A DNA stretch of 64,000 nt from Polynucleobacter arcticus (lineage in GTDB: Bacteria > Pseudomonadota > Gammaproteobacteria > Burkholderiales > Burkholderiaceae): the NCBI RefSeq assembly GCF_013307205.1, contig NZ_CP028940.1:1533702-1597701 (forward strand), written 5' to 3'. The notes below the pieces were generated by a model, which was not told where the DNA came from, did no database searches, and worked only from the letters and a program-made list of their open reading frames with translations. Numbering within the stretch: position 1 is the stretch's first letter; each line of letters begins with the position of its first letter. Both the position numbers and the translations under genes were made by a program. This document shows positions 36,412 through 47,655 of the stretch, piece after piece.

Positions 36412-37218
36412 TTATTCGAAGCCGCCAATACGGCCAAGATTTCCGAGATTCAACCAAACAAAGAAGGCTTTACCCACGATATTTTTATCCGGTACGAATC
36501 CCCAATAACGAGAATCTGCGCTGTTATCTCGGTTATCGCCCATAGTGAAGTAATGTCCCGCAGGAACAGTACAAGTGAGCCCAGCATTTTGATATTGGCA
36601 GTTTTCAAACCCAGGGAAACGTTCTGCAGGGAACATGCCAGCAGGACGATCTGGGTCATTCAGAATCTCATGCCTATTGCCACCTAAATCTATAGGAAAA
36701 GATTCCACAAACCGTTTGGCATAACGCATATTTTCAGGATCGAGATAAGACTCGCCGCCACTGTATTGCAAGGGCTGACCATTCACTGTTAAACGCTTAT
36801 CTTGATAAGTAATGGTATCGCCTGGCAAAGCCACAACACGTTTAATGTAGTCTATTGATTCATCGCGGGGATAGCGGAACACCACAACATCGCCACGCTT
36901 GGGAGAGCCTAACTCCACTACCTTCTGATTAATGACTGGCAAGCGAATGCCATAAGTAAATTTATTCACCAGAATGAAATCGCCAATTTGCAGGGTGGGG
37001 ATCATCGATCCTGATGGGATTTTGAATGGCTCCACAATAAAAGAACGTAATACAAATACCGCACAAATCACTGGGAAGAAGCCGGCGGTATATTCCAACC
37101 ACAAGGGCATGCGCTCAACACCGACCGCACGTCTTTGTGGTGCAAAGTACAGTCGATCAGCAACCCAGGCAATACCGGATACGACCACTAAGATAAACAG
37201 GATGAGAGCGAAGTTCAT
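36412..37218 (-). CDS. lepB: Signal peptidase I
   Basis: 268 residues, inner membrane. One N-terminal transmembrane helix (3-20), a second hydrophobic stretch (43-62), then catalytic Ser71 ([10 protein letters not shown]) and Lys126 ([11 protein letters not shown]), and box [15 protein letters not shown]. It cleaves signal peptides of secreted proteins. It overlaps lepA by 1 bp and precedes rnc. Confidence 0.97.
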   Translation of the reverse strand: MNFALILFILVVVSGIAWVADRLYFAPQRRAVGVERMPLWLEYTAGFFPVICAVFVLRSFIVEPFKIPSGSMIPTLQIGDFILVNKFTYGIRLPVINQKVVELGSPKRGDVVVFRYPRDESIDYIKRVVALPGDTITYQDKRLTVNGQPLQYSGGESYLDPENMRYAKRFVESFPIDLGGNRHEILNDPDRPAGMFPAERFPGFENCQYQNAGLTCTVPAGHYFTMGDNRDNSADSRYWGFVPDKNIVGKAFFVWLNLGNLGRIGGFE

Positions 37219-39023
37219 TAACCGTCCACCTGCAAAATAGCTAGGAAGGCTTCTTGTGGAATCTCCACATTACCCACCTGCTTCATACGTTTTTTACCTT
37301 CTTTTTGCTTCTCTAATAACTTACGCTTACGAGAAATATCACCACCGTAACACTTGGCCAATACGTTTTTACGTAAGGCCTTCACGTTTTCACGAGCAAC
37401 AATATTGCTACCAATCGCCGCCTGAATAGCCACATCAAACATTTGACGGGGAATGATGCCGCGCATCTTCCCAACCACTTCACGCCCGCGATGCTGACTG
37501 TTGCTGCGATGAACGATCACCGACAGAGCATCAACGCGTTCGTTATTAATCAAAATATCTACCTTCACTACATCGGCTGGACGATATTCCTTAAACTCGT
37601 AATCCATGGAGGCGTAACCACGGGAGATGGACTTCATCTTGTCAAAGAAGTCCAACACAATCTCCGCCATCGGCAACTCGTAGGTGAGCTTAACTTGACG
37701 CCCCAGATAATTCATATCCATCTGAATGCCACGCTTACCAACGCATAAAGTAATCATTGCGCCGACATACTCTTGAGGCATATACAGATTCACCGTCACA
37801 ATCGGCTCAAGAATCGTATTGATCTTGCTAGCCTCTGGCATCTTCGATGGGTTATCGACCGATAAGATAGAGCCATCAGATTGCTCTACCTGGTAGACCA
37901 CCGTTGGAGCAGTGGTAATAAGATTCATGCCGTACTGACGTTCTAAACGCTCTTGCACAATCTCCATATGGAGCAGACCAAGGAAACCGCAGCGGAATCC
38001 AAAACCCAGAGCCTGAGATACCTCTGGCTCGTATAACAGTGAAGCATCATTTAATTGCAGCTTTTCCAAAGATTCACGCAACTGATCATATTCACTGGCT
38101 TCTACTGGATACAGCCCTGCAAAGACTTGGGGCTTAACCTCTTTAAAACCAGGCAAAGGTGCAGTAGCGGGTATCCGGCCTTGCTGTCCAGAGGTGTGAG
38201 TGACCGTATCACCCACCTTGGCAGCTTTTAACTCTTTAATACCGGCGATCACAAAGCCTACTTGACCAGCAGATAGCTCAGGACGATCAACAGACTTTGG
38301 ACTGAATACGCCCACATGTTCAACTAAATGGCTTGAGCCGTTAGCCATTAAGGTAATTTTTTCTTTAGGCTTTAAAGTGCCATTCACAACACGCACTAAC
38401 ATCACCACGCCTACGTAGTTGTCAAACCAAGAATCGATGATCAATGCTTGCAATGGGTCAGCAGCACTTCCTTTTGGCGGAGGCACCCGAGCAATCATCT
38501 CCTCAATCACTTCTGCAACACCCATACCCGTCTTAGCCGAGCAGGTCACTGCATCAGATGCATCAATCCCAATAACATCTTCAATTTCTTTTTTAGCGCG
38601 CTCAGGATCTGCTTGAGGCAAATCAATTTTATTGAGCACTGGCACAACCTCAACACCCAACTCCAGCGCCATATAGCAGTTGGCAACAGTTTGCGCTTCA
38701 ACGCCTTGACTGGCATCCACCACTAGCAATGCGCCTTCACATGCAGACAAGGAGCGACTCACTTCATATGAGAAGTCAACGTGTCCTGGCGTATCAATCA
38801 GATTGATGCTGTAGGTCTTGCCATCTTTAGCCTTATAGGACAGCGCTGCAGTTTGCGCTTTAATGGTGATGCCACGCTCACGCTCAATATCCATTGAGTC
38901 GAGAACCTGAGCTTCCATTTCACGATCAGAGAGACCGCCACATAATTGAATAATGCGATCAGCAAGCGTTGATTTGCCGTGATCGATGTGGGCGATGATA
39001 GAGAAATTGCGGATTAAATCCAT
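37218..39023 (-). CDS. lepA: Translation factor GTPase LepA (EF4)
   Basis: 601 residues. G1 AHIDHGKST (11-19), G3 DTPGH, G4 NKID, EF-G-like domains and the LepA-specific C-terminal domain ([22 protein letters not shown]). It acts on ribosomes, probably in initiation or biogenesis. It follows mucD after a 143-bp gap that may hold its promoter. Confidence 0.97.
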   Translation of the reverse strand: MDLIRNFSIIAHIDHGKSTLADRIIQLCGGLSDREMEAQVLDSMDIERERGITIKAQTAALSYKAKDGKTYSINLIDTPGHVDFSYEVSRSLSACEGALLVVDASQGVEAQTVANCYMALELGVEVVPVLNKIDLPQADPERAKKEIEDVIGIDASDAVTCSAKTGMGVAEVIEEMIARVPPPKGSAADPLQALIIDSWFDNYVGVVMLVRVVNGTLKPKEKITLMANGSSHLVEHVGVFSPKSVDRPELSAGQVGFVIAGIKELKAAKVGDTVTHTSGQQGRIPATAPLPGFKEVKPQVFAGLYPVEASEYDQLRESLEKLQLNDASLLYEPEVSQALGFGFRCGFLGLLHMEIVQERLERQYGMNLITTAPTVVYQVEQSDGSILSVDNPSKMPEASKINTILEPIVTVNLYMPQEYVGAMITLCVGKRGIQMDMNYLGRQVKLTYELPMAEIVLDFFDKMKSISRGYASMDYEFKEYRPADVVKVDILINNERVDALSVIVHRSNSQHRGREVVGKMRGIIPRQMFDVAIQAAIGSNIVARENVKALRKNVLAKCYGGDISRKRKLLEKQKEGKKRMKQVGNVEIPQEAFLAILQVDG

Positions 39024-39166
39024 AGCGTCTTATTTGGTCTTTAAAAAACGCCTTGTCAGAACGCACCACAATGATGCGCTGCAAAAAGTCGTCTTAAAGC
39101 GATTGTAATGGGTGGCGCCAAATTAGCGCCAAACCCGTTTTTTTACCTTGAAAAGCAGGATTTTGC

Positions 39167-40612
39167 TTATTTTGGTCTTATCGGAATAATTAAGGTGCTA
39201 TCGGCCCGACGAACAAAAACCGGGACGGACTTATTAGCATCCAAACCCTTAACCAAGCCCTCAAACTGCTTTACCCCGGTGACATCTGCATCCGCTATCC
39301 GAATAATGACATCGCCCTGGCGCACCCCTGCACGTGCTAAAGGTCCATCACCTAAGCCGGTAACCTCAACGCCACCACGGATATTGAGCTCTTTTCTCTT
39401 GCTATCCGAGGGCTCAGACACTGCCACCCCAAGAGCGTTGGCATTGGATCCGCTGGAGTTAGGGCTATCCGCCTTCTTCACGGCAGCCTGGCCAGCCTCG
39501 GTATCCACCACAGTGACCATCAAATCCTTAGTGCTACCTTTGCGCCACACCTGAATACTTGCACTAGTACCCGGCTTGGTTTCTCCAACCGCTCTTGGTA
39601 AATCAGTAGATTTGCCAATATCACGGCCATTAAAACTCAGGATCACGTCGCCTGACTCAATGCCACCAGCTGCCGCAGGACCACCCGGTTCCACATTACG
39701 AACATAAGCACCGCGAGGTTTACCCAGACCCAAGCTTTCAGCAATTTCTTTAGTTAGCTCACCTAAAGCGACACCAATACGACCACGAGTCATTTTTCCA
39801 TTGGTACGCAATTGATCTGCAACCCGCATCGCCTCATCAATCGGAATAGCAAAAGAGATACCCATGTATCCGCCGGAACGACTAAAAATCTGCGAGTTAA
39901 TGCCAATGACTTGTCCAGCAGTATTGAGAAGTGGGCCACCAGAATTGCCTGGGTTCACCGCTACGTCAGTCTGTATGAATGGCAAATAATCGCCCGTGTC
40001 ACGGCTCTTAGCAGATACGATACCGGCAGTCACGGTATTCTCCAATCCAAATGGCGAACCAATTGCCAGCACCCACTCCCCTACTCTCACTCTAGAGGAG
40101 TCACCCAAGGACAGCTTAGGTAAATCACGTGCATCAATTTTGACAACTGCTACATCGGTACGCTTATCCATGCCCAATAATTTGGCCTTGTACTCACGCT
40201 TATCAGTCAAGGTGACATAGATAGTATTCGCACCCTCGACCACATGGGCGTTTGTCAAAATTAATCCATTGGATTCAATAATGAAGCCTGAACCTACCCC
40301 GCGATCAGCCTCTTGCGGCTTTCCAGGATTTGGTTGCGATTGCTTTGGGCCACCAGGAAGTCCGGGGATGGGAACTCCAAAGAATCGACGGAAGAACTCA
40401 GCCTGATCCTCGGGCATACCTGGAATGCCGCCTTGAGACTGTTGCATCACTTTTTCAGTGGTGCGGATATTGACTACCGCAGGGCTGGCACGCTCGACTA
40501 AATCGGCAAAATCAGGAATAGATACACGCGGATTTTGCGCAAATACAGTCGGAGTAAACGCGAGTTGTCCCAAACTCAGGATAGCTAGGAGTGCAATAAG
40601 GTACTTTTTCAT
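39167..40612 (-). CDS. mucD: Do/MucD-family periplasmic serine protease
   Basis: 481 residues from the ATG at 40612, giving a clean signal peptide MKKYLIALLAILSLG...VFAQ; an upstream ATG at 40642 would spoil it. Catalytic triad His123 (TNAHVVEG), Asp153 (RTDVAVV) and Ser224 (GNSGGP), then two PDZ domains (about 255-350 and 395-475). Periplasmic quality control. It sits 61 bp after fabF with no rpoE-rseA-rseB between, unlike Ralstonia and Burkholderia. Confidence 0.94.
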   Translation of the reverse strand: MKKYLIALLAILSLGQLAFTPTVFAQNPRVSIPDFADLVERASPAVVNIRTTEKVMQQSQGGIPGMPEDQAEFFRRFFGVPIPGLPGGPKQSQPNPGKPQEADRGVGSGFIIESNGLILTNAHVVEGANTIYVTLTDKREYKAKLLGMDKRTDVAVVKIDARDLPKLSLGDSSRVRVGEWVLAIGSPFGLENTVTAGIVSAKSRDTGDYLPFIQTDVAVNPGNSGGPLLNTAGQVIGINSQIFSRSGGYMGISFAIPIDEAMRVADQLRTNGKMTRGRIGVALGELTKEIAESLGLGKPRGAYVRNVEPGGPAAAGGIESGDVILSFNGRDIGKSTDLPRAVGETKPGTSASIQVWRKGSTKDLMVTVVDTEAGQAAVKKADSPNSSGSNANALGVAVSEPSDSKRKELNIRGGVEVTGLGDGPLARAGVRQGDVIIRIADADVTGVKQFEGLVKGLDANKSVPVFVRRADSTLIIPIRPK

Positions 40613-40673
40613 GATGCTATAGACCTGCTTGGTAAAAACCAATAAAAGATAGGAAGAGAACTAACTATGAATA

Positions 40674-41921
40674 TTAGATCAATTTGCCAAAAATCAAGGT
40701 ACCGTTAGTACCCCCAAAGCCAAAGTTGTTTTTGATGGCGTGGTCAATCTTCACATCGCGGGCAGTATTGGCGCAGTAGTCCAAATCACACTCGGGATCT
40801 TGATTAAATATGTTAATTGTTGGTGGAGATTTCTGGTGGTGCAGGGCCAAAATGGTAAAGACAGACTCCAAGCCACCGGCACCGCCTAAAAGGTGGCCAG
40901 TCATTGACTTGGTAGAGTTGATCAAGGTTTTCTTGGCATGGTCCCCAAGAGCGGCCTTAATGGCAGCAGTTTCATTCTTATCACCCAAAGGTGTAGAAGT
41001 GCCGTGCGCATTAATGTACTGAATCTGATCGGCATTTAAACCAGCGTCGCGCATGGCATTGTTCATGCAGCGGCGCGGACCATCCATATTAGGTGCAGTC
41101 ATGTGATACGCATCACCACTCATGCCAAAGCCCAAGAGCTCACAGTAGATCTTTGCACCACGGGCCTTAGCATGCTCATATTCCTCAAGAACGATCACGC
41201 CGGCACCCTCACCCAGAACGAAACCATCGCGGTCTCTGTCCCATGGACGTGAAGCGGTTGCAGGGTCATCATTGCGAGTTGATAGCGCTCTGGCAGAGGC
41301 AAAACCACCAACACCCAATGCAGATATCGTGGATTCAGCGCCGCCAGCAACCATCACATCAGCATCACCATACTGAATTAATCGTGCCGCCAATCCAATA
41401 CTATGCAGACCAGTTGTACAGGCAGTCACCGCAGCCACGTTTGGGCCTTTAAGACCAAACAAGATGCTGAGGTGCCCAGAAATCATATTAATGATTGAGC
41501 CGGGTACAAAAAATGGAGAAATACGACGAGGACCGCGAGCGAGTAATTCAGCGCCGGTCTCTTCAATCATTGGCAAACCACCAATGCCTGAACCAACCAT
41601 GACGCCAACGCGCTCTGCGTTCTCTTCGGTTATTTGTAAACCACTATCTCGAATCGCTTGGGTACCAGCGGCGATACCATAATGAATAAAGGTATCCATA
41701 TGGCGAGCCTCTTTGGCAGAAACATATTCTTCGACATTAAAGTCTTTCACCTCACCAGCAAAATGCACGCTGAGCGGAGTATGGTCAAACTTGGTGATGT
41801 TAGCAATGCCAGATTTACCCGCAAGCAAATTAGACCAAGCTACATCAACCGAATTACCAACTGGTGAAATAAGGCCCAAGCCGGTAACAACAACCCGGCG
41901 ACGGCCATTTGATGCTGACAC
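40674..41921 (-). CDS. fabF: Beta-ketoacyl-ACP synthase II
   Basis: 415 residues, thiolase fold. Catalytic Cys168 (TACTTGLHS), His306 ([11 protein letters not shown]) and His343 ([10 protein letters not shown]). It elongates acyl-ACP with malonyl-ACP. Lies 28 bp after acpP, closing the fab cluster. Confidence 0.97.
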   Translation of the reverse strand: MSASNGRRRVVVTGLGLISPVGNSVDVAWSNLLAGKSGIANITKFDHTPLSVHFAGEVKDFNVEEYVSAKEARHMDTFIHYGIAAGTQAIRDSGLQITEENAERVGVMVGSGIGGLPMIEETGAELLARGPRRISPFFVPGSIINMISGHLSILFGLKGPNVAAVTACTTGLHSIGLAARLIQYGDADVMVAGGAESTISALGVGGFASARALSTRNDDPATASRPWDRDRDGFVLGEGAGVIVLEEYEHAKARGAKIYCELLGFGMSGDAYHMTAPNMDGPRRCMNNAMRDAGLNADQIQYINAHGTSTPLGDKNETAAIKAALGDHAKKTLINSTKSMTGHLLGGAGGLESVFTILALHHQKSPPTINIFNQDPECDLDYCANTARDVKIDHAIKNNFGFGGTNGTLIFGKLI

Positions 41922-41949
41922 TGTATTAGCTATTAACTAAGCTAGGGAA

Positions 41950-42189
41950 TTAACCCTGAGCTTTTGATTGAGCAAAATCGATGGCGAGCTGAACAGTAGT
42001 GATTTTTTCAGCTTCCTCATCCGGAATTTCAATCCCGAATTCGTCTTCCAAAGCCATTACCAATTCAACTGTGTCAAGAGAGTCTGCGCCCAAGTCATTC
42101 ACAAAAGAAGATTCATTCTTGATCTCTGCTTCTGCGACGCCTAATTGCTCAGCGACGATCTTCTTAACGCGTTGTTCGATGTTATCCAT
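41950..42189 (-). CDS. acpP: Acyl carrier protein
   Basis: 79 residues from the ATG at 42189. Ser37 in [18 protein letters not shown] is the phosphopantetheine site. The start [12 protein letters not shown] is the standard one; an ATG 12 bp upstream is in frame but not conserved. Acidic four-helix protein. Confidence 0.97.
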   Translation of the reverse strand: MDNIEQRVKKIVAEQLGVAEAEIKNESSFVNDLGADSLDTVELVMALEDEFGIEIPDEEAEKITTVQLAIDFAQSKAQG

Positions 42190-42292
42190 TAATTCCCCCA
42201 AGGGTTGTAAAAAAACGATGAAAAGAATTTTATCAGCTTGGCGGGCTAAATTATTAAATCCACCAAAAAATGATTCAATTCCGAGCTTATTT

Positions 42293-43036
42293 TTAGGCTA
42301 AATAGAGGCCACCATTGACATGCAGGGTGTTCCCAGTGATGTACCCAGCAGCTGGGGAGGCTAAAAACGCCACCGCCTGAGCCACATCCTCGGGGCTACC
42401 CAAGCGCGCTAAGGGGATATTCGCTTTAAGCGCATTTTGCTGGTCTTCACTTAGGGCGCGGGTCATATCGGTATCAATAAACCCAGGGGCCACACAATTT
42501 ACGGTGATGTTGCGACTGCCAATTTCACGGGCTAAAGCGCGGGTCATCCCCGAAACACCTGCCTTGGCTGCAGCATAGTTTGCTTGGCCTGGGTTGCCCA
42601 TATGACCCACAATAGAAGTGATATTGATAATTCGACCTGCACGGGCCTTCATCATTGGGCGCATAACAGCCTGTGAAAGACGAAAAACAGCGCTTAAGTT
42701 GGTATCGATGACATCGGTCCACTCGTCTGTTTTCATGCGCATCGCTAAGTTATCACGGGTAATACCTGCGTTATTAACCAAAATGCCAATACCGCCAAAA
42801 TCTTTGACGATCAATTCAATAATCTCTTCGCAAGCTTTTGGGTCAGTCACATTCAATACCATACCGCGCCCGCCGCTTGCTTCTAGACGTTCATTAATTG
42901 CCTTTGCGCCTTCCTCAGAGGTAGCGGTGCCAATCACTTTGGCGCCGCACTGGACTAATTCATCTGCAATCGCTCGACCAATGCCGCGCGACGCGCCCGT
43001 CACTAATGCAATTTGCCCACTGAGATCAAGGTTCAT
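42293..43036 (-). CDS. fabG: 3-oxoacyl-ACP reductase
   Basis: 247 residues, SDR family. TGASRGIG (13-20) binds NADPH; catalytic Ser142, Tyr155 and Lys159 (YAAAK). Reduces beta-ketoacyl-ACP. 39 bp after fabD; 103 bp before acpP, enough room for an acpP promoter. Confidence 0.97.
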   Translation of the reverse strand: MNLDLSGQIALVTGASRGIGRAIADELVQCGAKVIGTATSEEGAKAINERLEASGGRGMVLNVTDPKACEEIIELIVKDFGGIGILVNNAGITRDNLAMRMKTDEWTDVIDTNLSAVFRLSQAVMRPMMKARAGRIINITSIVGHMGNPGQANYAAAKAGVSGMTRALAREIGSRNITVNCVAPGFIDTDMTRALSEDQQNALKANIPLARLGSPEDVAQAVAFLASPAAGYITGNTLHVNGGLYLA

Positions 43037-43075
43037 CTGTGTCTTTCCTAAGTTCTTTAATGTGTTGATGCGTAG

Positions 43076-44011
43076 TTACTTTACTGCTGCCAAAGCTTCG
43101 TTGAGACTTACCTCATCAAAAACAGGTAATCCAACAACATCCTCATTGATACGCTTAGTCAACCCAGCCAATACCTTGCCAGGGCCGCACTCGACGACTT
43201 GGGTAATGCCTTGCTGAGCCATGGCATTGATAGTCTCTTGCCAACGCACAGGCTTGGCAGCTTGGCGCACTAAGGCATCTTTAATGGCAAGCGGATCATT
43301 CAATATCTCTACGTCGACATTATTAATAACAGCGATGGTCGGGGTCTTGAATTCGATATTAGCTAGATAACCTTGTAGCTTCTCGGATGCAGGCTGCAAC
43401 AAAGAAGAGTGAAATGGTGCAGATACGGGTAAAGGTAAAGCGCGTTTAGCACCAGCGACCTTTAACAACTCACATGCTTTAGTAACCGCATCGCTACCTC
43501 CAGCAATCACCACTTGACCCGGTGCATTGAAGTTCACCGCTTCCACTACTCCGCCACAGGCTGCAGCAGCGTCAGCACAAACCGTCTTCACAATCGCATC
43601 GTCTAATCCTAAAATCGCGGCCATACCACCCGTACCAACCGGTACTGCAGTCTGCATGGCTTCAGCACGAAAACGTACCAAAGGTACCGCATCTTTAAAA
43701 GAAATGACCCCAGCAGCAACCAAAGCCGAATACTCACCAAGACTATGGCCTGCCATCATCTTAGGAATAGCGCCACCGGAAGCTAGCCAAGCACGATAAA
43801 ACGCGATGGCTGCGGTGAGCATGACGGGTTGCGTATTGGTTGTTAATGACAATGCTTCTGCAGGGCCTTCAGCAATGAGTTTTGCAATATCTTGACCCAA
43901 TACCTCAGAAGCCTCCTCCAATGTCGCACGTACTTCAGGGCGATCTGCAATTGAATTGAGCATCCCAACAGATTGGGAGCCCTGACCAGGAAATACGAAT
44001 GCAAATGTCAT
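43076..44011 (-). CDS. fabD: Malonyl-CoA--ACP transacylase
   Basis: 311 residues. Nucleophile Ser90 in MAGHSLGEYSAL, active His in APFHSSLL, and FVFPGQGSQSVGM at the start. Makes malonyl-ACP. Between fabH (39 bp) and fabG (39 bp). Confidence 0.97.
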   Translation of the reverse strand: MTFAFVFPGQGSQSVGMLNSIADRPEVRATLEEASEVLGQDIAKLIAEGPAEALSLTTNTQPVMLTAAIAFYRAWLASGGAIPKMMAGHSLGEYSALVAAGVISFKDAVPLVRFRAEAMQTAVPVGTGGMAAILGLDDAIVKTVCADAAAACGGVVEAVNFNAPGQVVIAGGSDAVTKACELLKVAGAKRALPLPVSAPFHSSLLQPASEKLQGYLANIEFKTPTIAVINNVDVEILNDPLAIKDALVRQAAKPVRWQETINAMAQQGITQVVECGPGKVLAGLTKRINEDVVGLPVFDEVSLNEALAAVK

Positions 44012-44050
44012 AGGAATAGTCGTTAAATAATAGTTATCAATATTGTTGCT

Positions 44051-45037
44051 TTAGTACTTAACAGCTACCGCACCCCAAGCAAAGCCGCCGCCCACACCCT
44101 CTAGTAAGAGGTGTTGACCGCGCTGAATTTGTCCGGAACGAACGCCCGCGTCTAAAGCAAGCGGAATAGACGCAGCAGAGGTATTACCGTGCTCGTGCAA
44201 AGTCACAATCACCTTATCCATCGACATACCCATCTTGCGTGCAGTGCTCTCCATAATGCGAATATTCGCTTGATGTGGCACTAACCAATCGATTTGTTCT
44301 GGCTTAAGATTAGCTTTTTCTAATGCCTCATGAGCAACTTGCTCGAGGACTTTCACGGCCAGCTTAAATACTGCGGGGCCATCCATCGTAAGGTATGCAG
44401 ATCCTTCCACACCACCTTGCTTAGCGCGCCCTGGAACGCACAAAATATCGCGTTGACTACCATCCGCATGTAAGGCAGTTGCCAAAATTCCGGGTTCAGA
44501 CGAGGCTTCTAGCACTACTGCACCAGCGCCGTCACCGAACAAAACTGAAGTCGTGCGATCTTGGAAATCCAAAATGCGAGAGAACGTTTCCGCACCAAGA
44601 ACCAAGACTTTTTTGTAAGTCCCTGTACGTATAAATGCATCGGCAATTGCAAGCGCATAAGTAAAGCCAGCACATACTGCCTGCACATCAAATGCTGCGC
44701 AGTTAGTGTGGGCACCCAACTTATCTTGAACTACACAGGCTGTGCTTGGAAAACCACCCAAATGATCGGGCGTTGATGTTGCCAAAATAATGAGATCGAG
44801 ATCCTCTGATGAGCACCCGGCTACCTCTAAAGCTGCCTGGGCAGCAATGACTGCCAAGTCGCTCGTCAGCTGATTATCAGCTGCAAAATGACGGGCAGAA
44901 ATCCCGCTTCGAGTCACAATCCACTCATCGCTAGTCTCAAGGCCAACCTTAGCCAAACGCTCAACGAGATCTTGATTAGTTAAACGCAACTCAGGAAGAT
45001 AACTTCCCGTTCCCGCTATCCGTGAATATGTAGTCAT
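44051..45037 (-). CDS. fabH: Beta-ketoacyl-ACP synthase III
   Basis: 328 residues. Catalytic Cys122 ([13 protein letters not shown]), His255 (VPHQANIRI) and Asn285 ([11 protein letters not shown]). It starts fatty acid synthesis from acetyl-CoA and malonyl-ACP. Two bp after plsX. Confidence 0.97.
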   Translation of the reverse strand: MTTYSRIAGTGSYLPELRLTNQDLVERLAKVGLETSDEWIVTRSGISARHFAADNQLTSDLAVIAAQAALEVAGCSSEDLDLIILATSTPDHLGGFPSTACVVQDKLGAHTNCAAFDVQAVCAGFTYALAIADAFIRTGTYKKVLVLGAETFSRILDFQDRTTSVLFGDGAGAVVLEASSEPGILATALHADGSQRDILCVPGRAKQGGVEGSAYLTMDGPAVFKLAVKVLEQVAHEALEKANLKPEQIDWLVPHQANIRIMESTARKMGMSMDKVIVTLHEHGNTSAASIPLALDAGVRSGQIQRGQHLLLEGVGGGFAWGAVAVKY

Positions 45038-45039
45038 GA

Positions 45040-46050
45040 TTATTTTGTCTCCACCACAAAAGCTTGAGCAATGCGATCTACCATGCGATTCTTCGCTGCT
45101 TCATATGCACGATCTAGCGCAAATCCAAAGGCAAAGCGATCTGCAGAACCATGGCTTTTAATCACGCAACCGCGTAACCCTAAAAGCACTGCCCCGTTAT
45201 AACGGCGATGATCAACGCGCATGCGTACGCGAAGCAAAGGCACCATGGCGCAAATTGCCATTAATTTAGTGAGCAATGAGCGGTTAAATTCTTCTTTAAT
45301 TAAGCCGCTCATCATCTTGGCCAAACCCTCGCTCGCCTTGAGGACGACGTTACCAACAAAACCATCGCACACCACGATATCCGTAGTGCCCTTAAAAATA
45401 TCATTGCCTTCTACGTTGCCATAAAAGTTTAAATCGGTCTGACGTAGCAACTCACTGGTCTGCTTCACCACCTCATTCCCTTTAATAACCTCTTCACCAA
45501 TGTTCAGTAGACCAATTGAAGGATTTTGAATGCCCTCTACCACCTGCACCATCACATTAGCCATTTGCGCAAACTGCACCAAGTGCATCGGCTCGCAATC
45601 AGCATTAGCGCCGAGATCGAGCATCGTGGTGCCACGGCCTTTTTCATTGGGAATCGCAGTCGCAATTGCAGGGCGATCAACACCCTCTAGGGTTTTCAGG
45701 ACATAGCGAGCAATGGCCATTAAGGCGCCCGTATTGCCAGAGGAGATTACGGCATCCGCTAAACCTTCCTTCACCTGCTCGATGGCAACGCGCATAGAAG
45801 AATCTTTTTTACGGCGCAGCGCTACCTCAATGGGATCATCCATGAGGACAACCTCACTAGCGGAAATAATTTGAATGCGCTCCAATGGCGCTTTTGGAAA
45901 CTGACTTAAGGCTTGCTTGAGTAGCTCCGAATTGCCAACCAAGGCAATATTGACATCATCATGTTTTTCCAGGAAATCACAACACGCGGGAACTGTGACG
46001 ATTATTCCGTGATCTCCGCCCATGGCATCGATAGCAAGAGTGACACTCAT
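45040..46050 (-). CDS. plsX: Phosphate acyltransferase PlsX
   Basis: 336 residues. [11 protein letters not shown] at the start, [37 protein letters not shown], and [15 protein letters not shown] are all PlsX signatures. It turns acyl-ACP into acyl-phosphate for phospholipid synthesis. It follows rpmF after a terminator-like hairpin, so it may have its own promoter or depend on read-through. Confidence 0.97.
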   Translation of the reverse strand: MSVTLAIDAMGGDHGIIVTVPACCDFLEKHDDVNIALVGNSELLKQALSQFPKAPLERIQIISASEVVLMDDPIEVALRRKKDSSMRVAIEQVKEGLADAVISSGNTGALMAIARYVLKTLEGVDRPAIATAIPNEKGRGTTMLDLGANADCEPMHLVQFAQMANVMVQVVEGIQNPSIGLLNIGEEVIKGNEVVKQTSELLRQTDLNFYGNVEGNDIFKGTTDIVVCDGFVGNVVLKASEGLAKMMSGLIKEEFNRSLLTKLMAICAMVPLLRVRMRVDHRRYNGAVLLGLRGCVIKSHGSADRFAFGFALDRAYEAAKNRMVDRIAQAFVVETK

Positions 46051-46082
46051 AGAATCGAGAATTGCTGCAAGTGGTGTGTTTA

Positions 46083-46112
46083 AGAAAAAAGCGGCTTTTG
46101 TTGGAGCCGCTT
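46083..46112 (-). terminator. Intrinsic terminator between rpmF and plsX
   Basis: On the minus strand AAGCGGCT (46112-46105) pairs with AGCCGCTT (46096-46089), loop of 8, followed by TTTTTT-C. It lies 22 bp after the rpmF stop, so ribosomal protein and lipid synthesis transcripts can be uncoupled here. Confidence 0.8.
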
Positions 46113-46133
46113 CTCTCTTTTCAGACTAAAGAA

Positions 46134-46313
46134 TTAGTCGTTTTTTGTTTTAACAACTTTACGGCCACGATAGTAGCCATTTGGTGAAATGTGGTGGCGC
46201 AAGTGAGCCTCACCAGTTGTGGCTTCGACAGCCGTAGCAGGTGCGGTCAAAAAGTCGTGCGCACGGTGCATGCCACGTTTGGATGGGGATTTTTTATTCT
46301 GTTGGACGGCCAT
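46134..46313 (-). CDS. rpmF: 50S ribosomal protein L32
   Basis: 59 residues: [20 protein letters not shown] at the start and [15 protein letters not shown] at the end are diagnostic of L32. It lacks the zinc-binding Cys pairs of some L32 proteins. Preceded by yceD (105 bp upstream) and followed by plsX, the classical order. Ribosome site AGGAG before the ATG. Confidence 0.95.
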   Translation of the reverse strand: MAVQQNKKSPSKRGMHRAHDFLTAPATAVEATTGEAHLRHHISPNGYYRGRKVVKTKND

Positions 46314-46418
46314 ATTGAACTCCTAAGCAAGGCAATATTCTAGCATGTAAATTGGGATAAATGCCTGACTGACTGATAAAACCAGCTTGAAACATAGTCC
46401 CTAGGGACTGGGGTTAAA

Positions 46419-46997
46419 TCAGTTTTTCTTCATATTTTTCAGTATGTTAAAGGGATTTTGAGGTTTTTCAGGGGCATCTGCTGACTCCCCACCTTCTCCG
46501 AATGAGGAGGCATGCGGCTGGCAAGCACCCTCTGGATGCTTTGGAATTAAAGGCATCGAGAGCAGAATTTCATCCTCAATTAACCCTAAGAGGTCAAAGT
46601 GCTGACTTGCCACCAAAGGCTCTTGCTGGTCATCCTCCATCGGGAAGGCGTCCGCCTCTTCCTCGGTGGCCACCATGACAAATCGACTCTTTTGCGCCAA
46701 ATCTAGGCCACAATCCTGCAAACAACTCTGACAAACCAGGTGAATACGGCCTTTTACAGCCAATTCCAGGATTTGTTGGGGCTCAGAACCTGGAGAGTCC
46801 ACAAAATGGGTCTTGAGCTGCCAATGGAAGCCATCACCCGGCTCAATACTGGAGGCCTCCTCAGCTATTCTAGGCAGCACAGCAATACCTAAAAAGCCAG
46901 CACCTTGATGGGACTGGGGGGCACAAAAATCGATCCTGCGTAAAGCACTAGGATCCGTGGATAGCTCGACTTGAGGTAAAACTTGATTACGATTCAT
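46419..46997 (-). CDS. yceD: YceD-family (DUF177) protein
   Basis: 192 residues. The DUF177 Cys cluster is seen at Cys89, Cys92 and Cys96 (HLVCQSCLQDC). In E. coli YceD is linked to 23S rRNA accumulation; mechanism not settled. An acidic stretch and the Asp/Glu-rich DEILLSMPLIPKH region follow, as in relatives. Upstream of rpmF, as in most proteobacteria; divergent from maf. Confidence 0.87.
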   Translation of the reverse strand: MNRNQVLPQVELSTDPSALRRIDFCAPQSHQGAGFLGIAVLPRIAEEASSIEPGDGFHWQLKTHFVDSPGSEPQQILELAVKGRIHLVCQSCLQDCGLDLAQKSRFVMVATEEEADAFPMEDDQQEPLVASQHFDLLGLIEDEILLSMPLIPKHPEGACQPHASSFGEGGESADAPEKPQNPFNILKNMKKN

Positions 46998-47040
46998 GAC
47001 ATCAGTCTAAATGAAGGCTTCAGCGAAAGTACAAGTAGTC

Positions 47041-47643
47041 ATGAGTAATTCTGTAAAAAAACTAATTTTGGCGTCTACCTCGATCTATCGTCGAGAGCTC
47101 TTAGAGCGCCTGCGCATTCCCTTTGAGGTCATCCCACCCAAGGTAGATGAGACCCCTTTGCCCGGTGAAAGCACTCTAGAGCTTGCTCTGAGATTAGCCA
47201 AAGCCAAGGCAAGCGCAGTTGCCAAAGATCATCCGGAAGCCTGGGTCATTGGTTCTGATCAAGTAGCAGACCTGTGCGGAGCAGCAATCGGTAAGCCCGG
47301 AAACTTTGAACGGGCAATGGCACAGCTTCAACTCATGCGTGGTGCAACTGTGACCTTTCAAACAGCGCTATGTCTCATGCGAGGTAATGAGGAAACAACG
47401 ATCAATATCCCTACGGAAGTTACTTTTCGTAAACTTGCGGACGATGCTCTGGAGGCTTACCTCCATGCCGAAGAGCCCTATGACTGCGCGGGTAGCGCCA
47501 AATCTGAAGGCTTAGGAATCTCACTCTTGGAATCCATTCAGAGTGATGATCCCACCGCATTAATTGGCTTGCCATTAATTGCGCTGAGCGGTCTCTTGCG
47601 TGAAGCTGGCTTCACCATTCCAAATAAGCCAAGTAAGCAATAA
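47041..47643 (+). CDS. maf: Maf-family nucleoside triphosphate pyrophosphatase
   Basis: 200 residues from the ATG at 47041, where homology starts (KKLILASTSIYRRELLERL); an ATG at 47011 would add ten residues. Motifs PPKVDETP, VIGSDQVADL and a C-terminal LPL follow. Maf proteins hydrolyse non-canonical or modified NTPs (this subtype resembles YceF, 7-methyl-GTP). Only 43 bp separates it from the divergent yceD. Confidence 0.9.
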   Translation: MSNSVKKLILASTSIYRRELLERLRIPFEVIPPKVDETPLPGESTLELALRLAKAKASAVAKDHPEAWVIGSDQVADLCGAAIGKPGNFERAMAQLQLMRGATVTFQTALCLMRGNEETTINIPTEVTFRKLADDALEAYLHAEEPYDCAGSAKSEGLGISLLESIQSDDPTALIGLPLIALSGLLREAGFTIPNKPSKQ

Positions 47644-47655
47644 GTAAATAAAACA

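Noticed and set aside
39114..39144. Hairpin GGCGC/GCGCC followed by a T-run on the plus strand between mucD and lepA
   Set aside because: Both neighbours are on the minus strand, the stem is 5 bp and the T-run starts 7 nt after it, so it has no transcript to end.
42618..43217. 199-residue open frame antisense to fabG/fabD
   Set aside because: Both genes on the other strand are certain; the frame crosses their boundary and has no recognisable domain.
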